The notes under the pieces were generated by a model. That model was given only the letters and a program-made list of their open reading frames with translations, was not told the DNA's origin and did no database searches. From Yponomeuta sedellus (lineage: Eukaryota; Arthropoda; Insecta; Lepidoptera; Yponomeutidae), in assembly GCA_934045075.1 (NCBI GenBank), contig OW203736.1, forward strand, positions 7,044,609-7,108,608: a stretch of 64,000 nt of DNA, read 5' to 3'. Of this stretch, positions 42,156 to 52,649 are shown piece after piece (the stretch's first letter is position 1; every line of letters starts with the position of its first letter). Made by a program: the position numbers and the translations under genes.

Positions 42156-42690
42156 ATCACATTTATATTACTAGTTTAGTAGTTGGGGTGAGGTGAACGA
42201 CCGGATCCTAACTCCGAATCCCAACGAGGAACATCGTCTTCTGGAAAGAGACGTAAGGCAGCAATTATATGACTTCTCATATTGTCAAAGGGTTTTCGAG
42301 GGTTAAACGCTGTAATTATCACTTGAGCCTCTGAAATATCGGTTTCTTAATTGGGGTATATTTTCGGGCTTCAGACTGCATAGTGAGTTTGGTATTTTCC
42401 GTGCCATTGTTTATTTTGTTAAATATTTTGTACGTGTTTTTCATTGTAACTTTTATTTGTCTTTTGTTTTTTGTGTGAAATAAAGAATAATTCATAATAA
42501 TATAATAAATAATAGTTTTATTTTTTACTAATTATTTCTGGAAAAAAAATATATCATCTTTTATAACGAGTCTATGAAAAAAGTGATATTTTTTTGTATT
42601 TATTTATGATACAAATTTCAATAAATATTACTATATTTATTGAGATTAATGATACTCACTTTTTGCTAGGTTCCGGATTTATTTCAGGTT
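42156..42690. other. no gene seen; AT-rich
   Basis: 42430-42510 looks like a retroelement 3' end (GTGAAATAAAGAATAATTCA TAATAAT). Confidence 0.4.
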
Positions 42691-42691
42691 T

Positions 42692-42743
42692 TTTTCAGTA
42701 GATGCTAAAAAGAGCTACTGCTCTTTTTAGAATCTACTGAAAA
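42692..42743. repeat. 24-bp snap-back hairpin, 4-nt loop
   Basis: 42692-42715 pairs with 42720-42743 with one mismatch; loop TACT. Pairing can extend outward (GGTTTT / AAGAACC). Confidence 0.9.
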
Positions 42744-42949
42744 GAACCCAGTTTTGCTCAAACGGCTGACTCAATATATTTTTTTTTTTTCAATTATATT
42801 AAGATCCCAGAGTCTCGACCTGTTAGTGCATTATAATACCATGCCAAATACATGGTCGGGCCACGTGGGGTGTTTTTTCATACTATTGACGCCTAGAAGG
42901 TTTGGTGTATGTGCGCGTGTAGACTTGAAGCAGCAACGAAATTAACATA

Positions 42950-43145
42950 ACATTTACATACAGGCAAATACATTTCTTCTGGCCCACACTAGGATACCCT
43001 GTGTCGTGGGAACCAGAAACAACGACATCACAAACATGTAAACATCAAAGACCTGGGGTTTTTTTGACTTTAGCCGGGGATCGAACCCGGGACCACTTGC
43101 ATGGTAGGCAGATGAGCTACCGCTGCGCCACAGAGGCCGTCATGC
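42950..43145 (-). mobile_element. SINE-C copy
   Basis: Reversed: TACATACAGGCAAATACATT, CCCTGTGTCGTGGGAACCAG, AACATGTAAACATCAAAGAC CTGG, B box CGGGGATCGAACCCGG, then CATGGTAGGCAGATGAGCTA CCGCTGCGCCACAGAGG. Complete head. Confidence 0.8.
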
Positions 43146-43227
43146 ATTAAATCGCCATGTTCATGCAATTGCCTTTGTACCGCAATGCATAAGCAGAATC
43201 TAGGGCCAGATTAGCTGCTGTTTCAAA

Positions 43228-43452
43228 TGGCACATTAAGCCGTTACTGCCACATGTCATGTAATGGCAGCCGTTAAGCCATGTCAGAAGCCTTATGGGCG
43301 GCTTGATAACTTCTGACAGTAAGGCCCCCCACTACCTTGCAATCCTCCACCAACCCGGACTTGGCCCCGTGGTGGAGTAAGGCCTTACCTTCCTGCGATG
43401 CAGTAAGAGACCCGTGCCCCAGTAGTGGGGATATAAAAAGGGTTGATACAGA
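43228..43452 (+). mobile_element. 5S-SINE, 5'-truncated
   Basis: AAGCCGTTACTGCCACATGT CATGTAATGGCAGCCGTTAA ... GGCCCCCCACTACCTTGCAA ... CAAAAAGGGTTGATA-like end. Confidence 0.7.
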
Positions 43453-44010
43453 ACAAAAAAACTAGAAGATGCCAGAAGCAAAAGCAGCCCTAAATACCTC
43501 AATCAAGCGTAAGAGTTAATACAGGTCAACCCAATCAATTAAACGACGTAGCTAATCCTCGATGAAATAGGACGTGATGATTGATAGTAGGTGGGTAGTT
43601 GAGCCTCACGGCCAAATTCTGAATTGAGAATCTCGCGGAGTAAATAGTTAGCTGTAGTGTTGTCTCTTCGAATTTCTCAGAAAAGAGCGTGACAGAAGGT
43701 TACATAAGTATTTACTAGTGAAATTAGCAACTCAGAACGTTGGCCCTTAGTGTGTTCGATTTTCAAATTATTAGAATCATCGTCGCCCATGACGCTTTAG
43801 AAATGCGATTCAAACGCTATCGTGAGTCTGACCGCAGGACTAACGTTTTCCCTATTTTTGTAAGAAAATTGACTATATTTTGACACTCAATAATCGAATC
43901 TTTCGTATGGGTAGCGACTGGGTAATCCAAATTTAGTTGAGCTTTAGGTGGAAACTTCAATTTTAAAGTACATTTCAATATGAAATAAAAAATATCAAAA
44001 TGTTGGTTGG
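43453..44010. other. no gene seen
   Basis: A 95-codon minus frame over 43817-44104 has no motif and runs into the hairpin pair. Confidence 0.4.
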
Positions 44011-44013
44011 TTT

Positions 44014-44121
44014 CCTGCATGTAGAGAATATCAAGCTTCTTTACACGCAGGACACCGGTTTTTTTTTTGGAAAGGTTGATTTCATGCATGTAAAGAAATA
44101 GCAAGTTTCTTTACATGCAGG
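44014..44121. repeat. two tandem imperfect hairpins
   Basis: 44014-44051 and 44083-44121 are related and each self-complementary: CCTGCATGTA ... TTACACGCAGG and CATGCATGTAAAGAAA ... TTTCTTTACATGCAGG. Confidence 0.75.
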
Positions 44122-44199
44122 ATGCCAACCCTTAAAACATAAATTATTGCATGTTTTTCAAGTTACAAAAATCCGATTAAAAAGTACCTAAAACCAGCT

Positions 44200-44325
44200 T
44201 GCTTGCAACGACTAATGAATGTTGATCAAGAGATCTATTTATTAGAGTTGTCGTAAGAGGCTGACCATGCATGGTCTCGGTCTACCCCTCTGGGATACAA
44301 ACGTGAGTTTATGTGACGTTATAAG
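44200..44325 (+). mobile_element. LINE-K 3' end, decayed
   Basis: GCTTGCAACGACTAATGAAT GTTGATCAAG ... GGTCTCGGTCTACCCCTCTG GGATACAAACGTGAGTTTATG. Confidence 0.55.
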
Positions 44326-44329
44326 TTAT

Positions 44330-44395
44330 GACTAGATTTTTCCCGCGACTCCGTCCGCGTGGACTTTAGTTTTTGCATTTCTGTTCACTCCCTAA
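44330..44395 (+). repeat. Helitron-like scrap
   Basis: GACTAGATTTTTCCCGCGAC TCCGTCCGCGTGGAC, a common moth repeat motif, also at 5385-5440. Confidence 0.45.
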
Positions 44396-44469
44396 AAACG
44401 GCGAATTATAAGAGTTATATTTCAAAACATGCGGTCTCATTCCTTGCCTACATTATATATAGTCTAACA

Positions 44470-44695
44470 ATCCTTACTTGTCCAATTTAGTAAGCAAGAT
44501 TCTACTGACAAAGTATGACTTTTTAGTCGAAAACTGCCATATTCCCATAAATGAAGTGACACCATTTTGGATAACACGCTGCTATGTTTATAAACAAAGT
44601 GCACGAACTTGCAAGAAAATAACTAGTTTCGGCATCAAATGTCAATTTTGAGGTTAGAATATTGTTTACTAAATTGGACAAATAAGGACAAATAG
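44470..44695. mobile_element. MITE, copy 1
   Basis: Inverted ends TCCTTACTTGTCCAATTTAG and (reversed) TCCTTATTTGTCCAATTTAG. Internal sequence (TGACTTTTTAGTCGAAAACT, GTCAATTTTGAGGTTAGAAT) matches 48055-48290. Superfamily not assigned: TSD not certain. Confidence 0.7.
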
Positions 44696-44699
44696 ACTG

Positions 44700-45320
44700 T
44701 AGACCCTCTGTTTCAAGTAAGGTGTGAAGCAGTCTAACAAGTTTATATTCAAGCACCGGTTTCTTGTATTTTGAAATTATCACATATTGAACGACCTAAT
44801 GGGCATTTCACTTAGCACGTTTAAATTGTTTTCTTAATGGCCAATTAAAAACGAAGTGTAATTTGTCAGTTTGTTGACAGTACTGCGGCAAAATGGCCGC
44901 ATCGCAAAGCGATTTACGCTGCATCCAATTAGAATGTGTCCAGATAATCTGCCAAATTAATAGGATCGCAATACGCCTGATTACTCAAACGAATCCCGTT
45001 TAGTGGACATGGGCTTAGTAAGATGTTTAAACTGCTATAATTATAATTTATTTACTTATTTATTCATTCAATTTGGAGAATAATCTGCTTTTTGAAAATC
45101 ATCGTTTCACGACTGATCTGTTTGGCTGAAAGAAATTTTTATAAAAATAATTTCGCCCATGTACTCATTTATTTTACGCTTATGTTTTGTAAAAATATTT
45201 CTTTCTTTGTGTACAATAAAGTACAATATGGTGCCATTGGACGCAGTTTAAATCATCTCATTACGTAGATGCAAATGTCAATAGCAAGAAGAATTTTATT
45301 CATAAAAATATAGAATCTGA
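44700..45320. other. no gene seen
   Basis: 45190-45235 has TGTGTACAATAAAGTACAAT, a retroelement 3' end. Confidence 0.4.
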
Positions 45321-45334
45321 ACTCTGTTAATTTT

Positions 45335-45398
45335 AATTAAAACTGTATCTATACGGATTTATGCTCGTTTATTACATTTTTACAATTTTCCAACGTTT
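45335..45398 (-). mobile_element. FB2 copy ending at internal TTTT
   Basis: TSD CTGTTAATTTT (45324-45334, 45399-45409). Minus-strand reading runs from AAACGTTGGAAAATTGTAAA to CAGTTTTAATT and stops there, without the TATGTCTACTGC tail. Exact parallel of the PalSINE copy at 25904-26068. Confidence 0.75.
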
Positions 45399-45409
45399 CT
45401 GTTAATTTT

Positions 45410-45812
45410 GATAGACTGCCAGAAGTAACTTTCTTATGTACCGACAGCTTTACTTCAGTAGGGATTACTTAGTTAATCCTTCACAAATTTTGCCAGCGCC
45501 ATTCAAAATCAACCCCTACCCAGCTCATAATAAGACGCAGCATCATCATAACGCTTCGTCCGGGGATCAAGAAAAACAAATTTCAAGACTCCGGAAAAAA
45601 GATTACAGGGCAGCACCCCATATTTCTTGCTCCCCGTCGGCATGGTAACGTAATCAGTGTATAATCCCCTTTATTTTAGCATTCCTTCCCTCAGGGATGC
45701 CCCTCGTACCTACAGAGTAGGTAATGTGGGTAGATCCCGCTTCTGTTTGGAATGTGTATATCCTAACTATTAACTATTCATATGTAGGTATGAGGAGTAC
45801 TGTAGCTTTGAC
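45410..45812. other. no gene seen
   Basis: Nothing recognised before the microsatellite. Confidence 0.4.
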
Positions 45813-45813
45813 T

Positions 45814-45983
45814 ATATACATACATACATACATACATACGTACGTACGTACGTACGTACATACATACATACATACATACATACATACATACATACATACA
45901 TACATACATACATACATACATACATACATACATACATACATACATACATACATACATACATACATACATACATACATACATAC

Positions 45984-46014
<31 letters not shown>

Positions 46015-46077
46015 CATACATACATACATACATACATACATACATACATACATACATACATACATACATACATACAT
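45814..46077. repeat. CATA microsatellite, about 260 bp, at a LINE-K 3' end
   Basis: (ACAT)n with a GTAC variant block at 45838-45858 and single interruptions at about 45983. It abuts the reversed LINE-K terminus (AAACTCACGCCTG), so it is that element's TATG tail, expanded. All HTYI and MYVC frames here are artefacts. Confidence 0.95.
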
Positions 46078-46462
46078 AAACTCACGCCTGTATAGCAGAG
46101 GGGTAGGGAGACCAGTGACTGCCACTTGCCACGATCCTGACAGATCACCTTCGCTTCATCAACGGTCATAAGTCATTGCATGCACGCACGCCGGTTCCGG
46201 GTACTTTTTATTTTCCCCTTTGCTAATACATCTCCTATTTGGTCGTTGCATGTCCGTCTGGGAGGACCCTTACCAACCCTTCCACTCACATTCGCAATAT
46301 ATATTTGTTTCGTCAATCTTTCTTCCTTCATCCTCACCACATGTCCAAACCAACGCAAGATTCCTTTCTCAATTCTAGTCACTACATCCTCTTTCAGTCC
46401 AAAACGTTCTCTGATCAGACTATTGCGTATCCTGTCATTCAAAGTAACACTACACATACTTT
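46078..46462 (-). mobile_element. LINE-K C-terminal remnant, longest frame
   Basis: A 94-codon minus-strand frame (46173-46457) reads NDRIRNSLIRERFGLKEDVV, RIEKGILRWFGHVVRMKEER, then NVSGRVGKGPPRR, DQIGDVLAKGKIKSTRNRRA and CMQ. This C-terminal tail follows the reverse transcriptase in insect non-LTR elements; the RT itself is absent. After a stop the text continues in another frame (QDRGKWQSL), then the tail. The opposite-strand frames are shadows. Confidence 0.75.
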
Positions 46463-46496
46463 GACTATATAATACCTACATATTAAGAATTTAACT

Positions 46497-46690
46497 TAAA
46501 CTCACGCCTATATACCGAGACCACGGTCTGCCACTTGCCACGATCGTGACATATCTTTTTCGCTTCATCAACATTCATTAGTCAATGTATGCGCGCACGC
46601 ACGTTTTGGGCACTTTTTATCTTGCCCTTTACATTCTCCCATTTGGTCGAAATAATATGTTTGCCAGTCACCCGTGTCGTCCTTTACCGG
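46497..46690 (-). mobile_element. LINE-K 3' end, second copy
   Basis: AACTCACGCCTATATACCGA ... CTTGCCACGATCGTGACATA ... CATTTGGTCGAAATA ... CGTCCTTTACCGGCCCCTC. It lies next to the previous copy in the same orientation. Confidence 0.6.
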
Positions 46691-46716
46691 CCCCTCTACC
46701 CAATGAAATGAAATAT

Positions 46717-46996
46717 TTTAAAAACCTATTTAGAGGCTAAAAATTCCACCCATGCCGGGATTCGAACCAGCGACCTCTGGCTATCCGTGCCAGCGCTCTA
46801 TCCATCTGAGAGATGGGCGACACGCCCATTAGCTCAGTTAGATACAATATTCTTTGTATTACTTATTATTTAGGGGCGGAATTTTTAGCTTCTAAATAGG
46901 TTTTTAAAATTGTCCTTAGCACGGGTTAGTGCATTAAAAATAAAAATAGTATAAAGTGGCAAATTGCATTTCTCAACATATTTCATTTAATATAAA
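46717..46996 (+). mobile_element. PalSINE inverted dimer with inverted copy of its 3' flank
   Basis: TSD GAAATGAAATAT (46705-46716, 46997-47008). Inverted arm from TTTAAAAACCTATTTAGAGG, junction near 46823, sense body with a foreign middle, tail to AAAAATAGTATAAA. Then, before the right TSD, 46957-46990 (GTGGCAAATTGCATTTCTCA) is the reverse complement of the flank at 47000-47035. So the insertion carries an inverted copy of downstream genomic DNA. Confidence 0.7.
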
Positions 46997-47036
46997 GAAA
47001 TGAAATATGTTTATTGAGAAATACAATTTGCCACAG

Positions 47037-47365
47037 CGCATTGTGAAGACCTTGCTCTCGAACTAGGATAACCTGTGCATTAGATGCAAGTGGTGTGTGG
47101 TGTCGGCCTAGAGAATAGCACCAACACAAATTCTTCTCGCGGTTGTCGTAAAAGGCGACTAAGGGACACAAACCGGGGGGTGGGCAGCAGCGCTCCCTGC
47201 AGTACAATTCCACCAAACTGCGATCCCCAACCCGCATGCCCAGCGTGGGGATTATGGACACTACCCCGCCAATGATGGCACAACCTTGCGCTATGGCGCT
47301 CAATAGGGGAGGGCTGTGTCCAGCAGTGGACTAATATAGCCTGAAGAAGAAGAAGATGCAAGTGT
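47037..47365 (+). mobile_element. Rep-G copy with GAA tail
   Basis: GGTGTGTGGTGTCGGCCTAG AGAATAGCACC ... CCCAGCGTGGGGATTATGGA ... GGGGAGGGCTGTGTCCAGCA GTGGACTAATATAGCCTGAA GAAGAAGAAG. Best-preserved copy; continuous frames on both strands are shadows. Confidence 0.7.
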
Positions 47366-47486
47366 CTTCCCTTAACAAAGTGTTATTGTTAAGTTATAAT
47401 TACTTGTAAACATAATACCAAATAAACTGTAAAATAAAGAGTAAGTCTAAAGAATGCTAAAACAAAACAGCTATTATTATGTTGTG

Positions 47487-47531
<45 letters not shown>
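47487..47531. repeat. GT microsatellite
   Basis: Pure (GT)n, about 22 units. Confidence 0.95.
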
Positions 47532-47532
<1 letters not shown>

Positions 47533-47534
47533 TG

Positions 47535-48050
47535 GTGAAGCCCTTTGTATTTTAATTTAGGTTAGTAGTGATATTTGGGAAGTAATCGCTGATATTAGGA
47601 ATAGTATCATTATAATTTACTTTGAATATACATCCACTTACTTGTTCGCGGTCACAATATCTGTGCACCTGTCTTAATGTTGTAACATAAATGCTCTGGT
47701 ACAGTGTGAAAATTAAATTACGTAAGTATAAAAAATATTGATACAACTACAATTCATGATTCATACTTTAATTCGAAGTAAATTATACAGTCAATTTGAA
47801 ATAAACTCTTACTCATTTATCTATCTATCAACAGCGAACTAAACAATAGAGGAAATTCGAAGTAGGCCCCTCAAGCACCCTTGATGTGTAATGTCCGTCC
47901 AAAATCAACCCCAAAAACTTCTAGAGACCCATGGGGTCATTATTCTGAGGACCCCTATCGATTTGGAGGCGCGGACTAAAACGGAAACTTGAATGGAGTT
48001 CGTTAAAGGAAAAGTATTGTGCCATGTATCTAGGGACCCTAGTAACTTAG
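47535..48050. other. no gene seen
   Basis: 47790-47830 (GAAATAAACTCTTACTCATT TATCTATCTATC) is a retroelement tail. The 66-codon frame at 47993-48193 runs into the MITE. Confidence 0.4.
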
Positions 48051-48054
48051 ACGA

Positions 48055-48290
48055 TACAGTCTATTTTTTCTTGTCAAATTTAGTAAATAAGATTATACGG
48101 GTAAAGTACGACTTTTTAGTCGAAAACTGCCATATTCCCACAAATGAGGTAACCCGGGACACTATTTTAGCTAACACGCTGCCAAATTTATAAGCAAAGT
48201 TCATGAACTTGCGGGGAAATATCTATTTTTGCCGTGAAATGTCAATTTTGAGGTTAGAATCTTGTTTACTAAATTGGGCAAGTAAGGATA
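48055..48290. mobile_element. MITE, copy 2
   Basis: Same internal sequence as 44470-44695 (CGACTTTTTAGTCGAAAACT, ATGTCAATTTTGAGGTTAGA), inverted ends more diverged. Confidence 0.7.
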
Positions 48291-48299
48291 AGTAGAATG

Positions 48300-48375
48300 T
48301 ACATTTACGCCTTTAGTCTCGTAGTTAGGGCACTGTACGTAGCAAGCGAGGTATGTTAAAACTCCAAGCACTAGG
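48300..48375 (-). mobile_element. SINE-B scrap
   Basis: CTTTAGTCTCGTAGTTAGGG CACTGTACGTAGCAAGCGAG: reversed 3' part. Confidence 0.5.
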
Positions 48376-48449
48376 GTTTAGCGCTTAAAACCTACCCGCG
48401 GTAGGTGCGCTTGGTAAATAAGCCTACACTCACTCTGAGATAACGTATA

Positions 48450-48560
48450 CAGATAGAGAACACTTTATTGTACATAACAATGGAAATAACACAGATATTT
48501 CTTAACCTAAGAATACAGACGGCGGTCTTATCACTAAAAGGGATCTCTTCCAGACAACCT
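48450..48560 (-). repeat. Rep-T retroelement 3' end
   Basis: Reversed: ACAGATAGAGAACACTTTAT TGTACATAAC ... GGTCTTATCACTAAAAGGGA TCTCTTCCAGACAACC. Confidence 0.6.
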
Positions 48561-49295
48561 TCGTATATAGGCTACATAAAACAAAACGTAAAAAAAAAGT
48601 TGGTTAGCAAATCAACCACAAATTGTGTGAATGAAACACTACTGTTTACACATTCCGTTCTAAATACTACATATTCCAGTTAATCAGCGCTCGCCTATGG
48701 TTGCAACGGAAACAAAAACCAATCAGCTCCTAATGGGCTATTATGAGGCTAATATCTACCGAAAACAAACACTCGAGCAAACTGTACTTAGCCCAGTTTA
48801 ATTTGAAACAAACAGACAAACAGATAGACGGATATTGCAGTCCATAGTGCAATGGAAGACACAGAATACCGTAATTTTTTCTTCCGTTGATTATTCTTGC
48901 CGGTTTCTTAATGCCTAAAGTGTTTTGGTCATTTTCAGTAAATATGTTTTATAATGTTTTTTTTTTGTGATTTGATTTTCACATAATATAATGTTATTCT
49001 GTGTGATTGACCAACTTAAAAACTTTTTTTTTATATGAAAAAGAATACCTATAGTTGAACAATTGAAAACAAACATATAACTAAATAAATAAGGTTAGCT
49101 GGAAGGGAACTTTCTTAGAGGTAGGTTTGCGTTTGCAACAAAATTTAAGTTCTTTTTTAATTTCTTAAAAAAATAAGAAAGAGTAAAACAGGGCTTGATA
49201 AAACGGTTTTTTGTTTACGTCTATAATAAAAACGGTTTAACAGATACAATGAAGTTTTGAAAGTTTGTTCGCAATAACACCATTTCTTTTTCTTC
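48561..49295. other. no gene seen
   Basis: AT-rich, T and A runs. 48780-48840 has GAAACAAACAGACAAACAGA, low complexity. Confidence 0.4.
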
Positions 49296-49372
49296 TTCTT
49301 CAAGCTGTATTAGTCCACTTCTGGACATAGCCCTCCCCTAATAAGCGCCATAGCGCAAGGTTGTGCCATTTG
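49296..49372 (-). mobile_element. Rep-G / LINE-R terminus
   Basis: TTCTTCTTCAAGCTGTATTA GTCCACTTCTGGACATAGCC CTCCCC ... GCGCAAGGTTGTGCCAT. Only about 75 bp. Confidence 0.6.
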
Positions 49373-49659
49373 CCCTAACACCATTTACGTCCTCATATTT
49401 TGAGCTACGACTGAACCTATTAGAATTCTGTTATCTGTTATGACTAATGCGGTGAACGCGTTAAGAAAATACAGAATGAGCACGTGTAGCCTACATTTCG
49501 ACTATCAATGATGTATTTCTGAGAATTCGGAGTTTTATTTGAAGCTTTTATTGCTCCACTTAAACTTTTTATTATCTATATCAGTTACTGATTCAAATAA
49601 TCTTACATCAAGTTTTAAGGCAGGACTGTTACTCGTTGGAATAAAATTAGTTCAAGTTT

Positions 49660-49765
49660 AAGGCAGTTTTTTGTATACAAACGTCCCACTGCAGGGCACA
49701 GGCCTTCTCTCAGGAAGAAAGTATGGGCTTGATTGCCACGTGTGCCCATCGCGGATTCGTGTTTT
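49660..49765 (-). mobile_element. SINE-B 3' fragment
   Basis: Reversed: ACGTCCCACTGCAGGGCACA GGCCTTCTCTCAGGAAG ... GTGTGCCCATCGCGGATTC. Confidence 0.6.
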
Positions 49766-49819
49766 CTTTTATCTTTCTTCAATCTTTTTGCCTTAAACAT
49801 GGTTTAAGGCGAAAACATA

Positions 49820-50020
49820 AAAGATAAGAATATTCTTTATTGTACACCAGAGCACTATTATAAAACAGTAAAGTGTACAATTACAGAGTACAATTGGTGG
49901 CCTTATTGCTAAAAGCCATTTCTTCCAGACAACCTTTCGAGTTTCCAAGTTTATCTTATTTCCTTCAGCAAGTTACTGGCATACCAGTAAGTTGCTGAAG
50001 GAAATAAGATAAACTTGGAA
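49820..50020 (-). repeat. Rep-T 3' end with 5' snap-back palindrome
   Basis: Reversed Rep-T terminus (GATAAGAATATTCTTTATTG TACACCAG ... TTGGTGGCCTTATTGC). At its 5' side, 49942-49979 and 49984-50020 form a hairpin of about 37 bp with one mismatch and a 4-nt loop. Read in the element's direction this is a 5'-truncated copy that begins with a hairpin, as a self-primed cDNA end would. Confidence 0.75.
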
Positions 50021-50254
50021 TGTTGTATAACTTTTATAAATAATAATAAACTGGAACGACTTCAGGTGTGCTTTTATTTGTAGATAAGTAAAACAGAAAA
50101 CTGGATAAAAATGCATAAACGGAGAAGCAGGTTAAAAAGTCAGATCTGGTCAAAGGGTAAAGTAGTAGTGATGAAAAATGAGGGAAATCGAAGAATGTGT
50201 GACGTAATTTAAATATTACGATAGATAGATAGAAAAAGAAATAAAAATGGTGTG

Positions 50255-50355
50255 AAGAGGTTTGCACCGTTACACTACCCGGGGGCAACCGGTAAAAAAT
50301 ATTTTTTTTTTTATATATTTAAAAAAAAAAATTATAAGAGGTTTGCACCGTTACA
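50255..50355. repeat. 20-bp direct repeat around an AT-rich segment
   Basis: AAGAGGTTTGCACCGTTACA occurs exactly at 50255-50274 and 50336-50355. Between them are CTACCCGGGGGCAACC and long T and A runs. Looks like a TSD around a tiny insertion, or a short tandem duplication. Confidence 0.75.
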
Positions 50356-50504
50356 AACTGAATCATTGGAATAAAATTACATCAAGTAAAAGGCAGCAAT
50401 AACAGAAAAATATGCGCACATTGTCATGATGCGGAACTAGAGTACCCTGTGATTTTGTAACTTTAAGTTGAAAACTCTGTCAATTAAGTTAAAAACATTC
50501 AATA

Positions 50505-50910
50505 AAATTCAATTCAATTTTATTTCAACGTAAAGAATTTACATTCTGTTTGCCAAATGTAAATTGCAAAAGGTTAAAGCCGCTGCCTTTGGGCCGTAGT
50601 GTAGTGGAGTAGTGGGGCCGTAGTGTAGTTGTGTAGTGGGCCGCAGTGTAATGGTGTAGTGGGGCCGTGGTGTAGGTTATCTGGTAGATAATGCTAAGTA
50701 GCATTAAGCTCGCCTATGTGCAAAATTTTTATGCAATAAAGAATTTTTAATAATAATAATAGTGGAAAAAGAGGCGGCGGGAAAAAAACGTTGATCATCT
50801 TTTCCCAGGTTATCTTAAGCGTGATAGGTAGGTACATCAGTTGCCACCTATACGTATGATAAGATTCCATGATTGCCATCAATAACCTTAAATGCCAGCG
50901 CATCAATAAA
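50505..50910. repeat. Rep-E copy with internal tandem repeat and insertion
   Basis: TTTTATTTCAACGTAAAGAA TTTACATTCTG; then 50590-50685 repeats GGGGCCGTAGTGTAGTGGTG-type units about four times; then a short retroelement end (TATGCAATAAAGAATTTTTA ATAATAATAAT, to 50760); then Rep-E resumes (GTGGAAAAAGAGGCGGCGGG ... CCATGATTGCCATCAATAAC). Confidence 0.65.
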
Positions 50911-51034
50911 AACTGTATTTACTCGTTTAATTTTCGTGTCAAATAATTGGTTTATACATTTAATTTTAATTTGTATTACTAATAATCAATATTGTTGACT
51001 TTATATAAAATAATTGGTTTGCCTACTTTGGAAC

Positions 51035-51205
51035 GTAACTTCATAATTTTCTTTTGTAATGTTTGCAGAGGGTCGTAAATTAACAGTTAATGCTTTCAAA
51101 AAGACGACTGTCACCTGAGTCTTCCGGGACCACGGTACTTGCAAAAGTGCTGAAACGTCGGAAAATGTAAAATTTAACGAGTAAATATCCGTGCAAGTAC
51201 AGTTT
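51035..51205 (+). mobile_element. FB2 copy, sense, no inverted arm
   Basis: AACAGTTAATGCTTTCAAAA AGACG, GGGACCACGGTACTTGCAAA AGTGCTGAAACGTCGGAAAA, CGAGTAAATATCCGTG, CAGTTTTTGTT. Diverged relative to 56690-56855. Confidence 0.65.
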
Positions 51206-51261
51206 TTGTTAAGTAATACTATGAAAATACTATGCCTTGGTGTACATGCAATAAATAATAT

Positions 51262-52154
<893 letters not shown>

Positions 52155-52648
52155 GCCAAAGCATTAGTTAAGTTGATTGTTTTACAAAAGTAGGGAAAAC
52201 ATAAGTGCTAGAAAACATAAGTGCTAGAGATAATACAAGAGTACAATATTCAGTTTTTGTGTTTTATTTAATAGTACCTACTAGTTACTCCTTTACTGGA
52301 AGATTTTTTTTCTAAAATTTAAGGCGGTATTTTTATACCATTAGCATAAATACTGATACTAAGGTGATAATGACAACAAGCCGGCCAGCGTCCATTAAAA
52401 CTATAAAATACATCGAACGAGTTCGCTAATTGGTATTTTTATCGAGTTAAGTAGCCCATGTTGATAAAGTATTTAAAAATAAACGCGCCATATCCGGTAA
52501 TGAAACTCCACCGGAAGTAATATCAAAACATCGTAATTTCTGCTCGGATAAGAAAACTACCAGAAAGAACGTAATCAACAGTCGTAATTTAGTCGAAACA
52601 AAACACATTAATTCTGTTAATGAAATAAAACAGAATTACAATGGAAAA
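52155..52648. other. no gene seen
   Basis: 52153-52167 (TATGCCAAAGCATTAG) resembles the Rep-E text at 16128-16143, so the array and its FB2 neighbour may sit inside Rep-E. The rest is unrecognised. Confidence 0.4.
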
Positions 52649-52649
52649 T

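Noticed and set aside
45724..46125. Long HTYI and MYVC frames on both strands
   Set aside because: CATA microsatellite translations; no gene structure.
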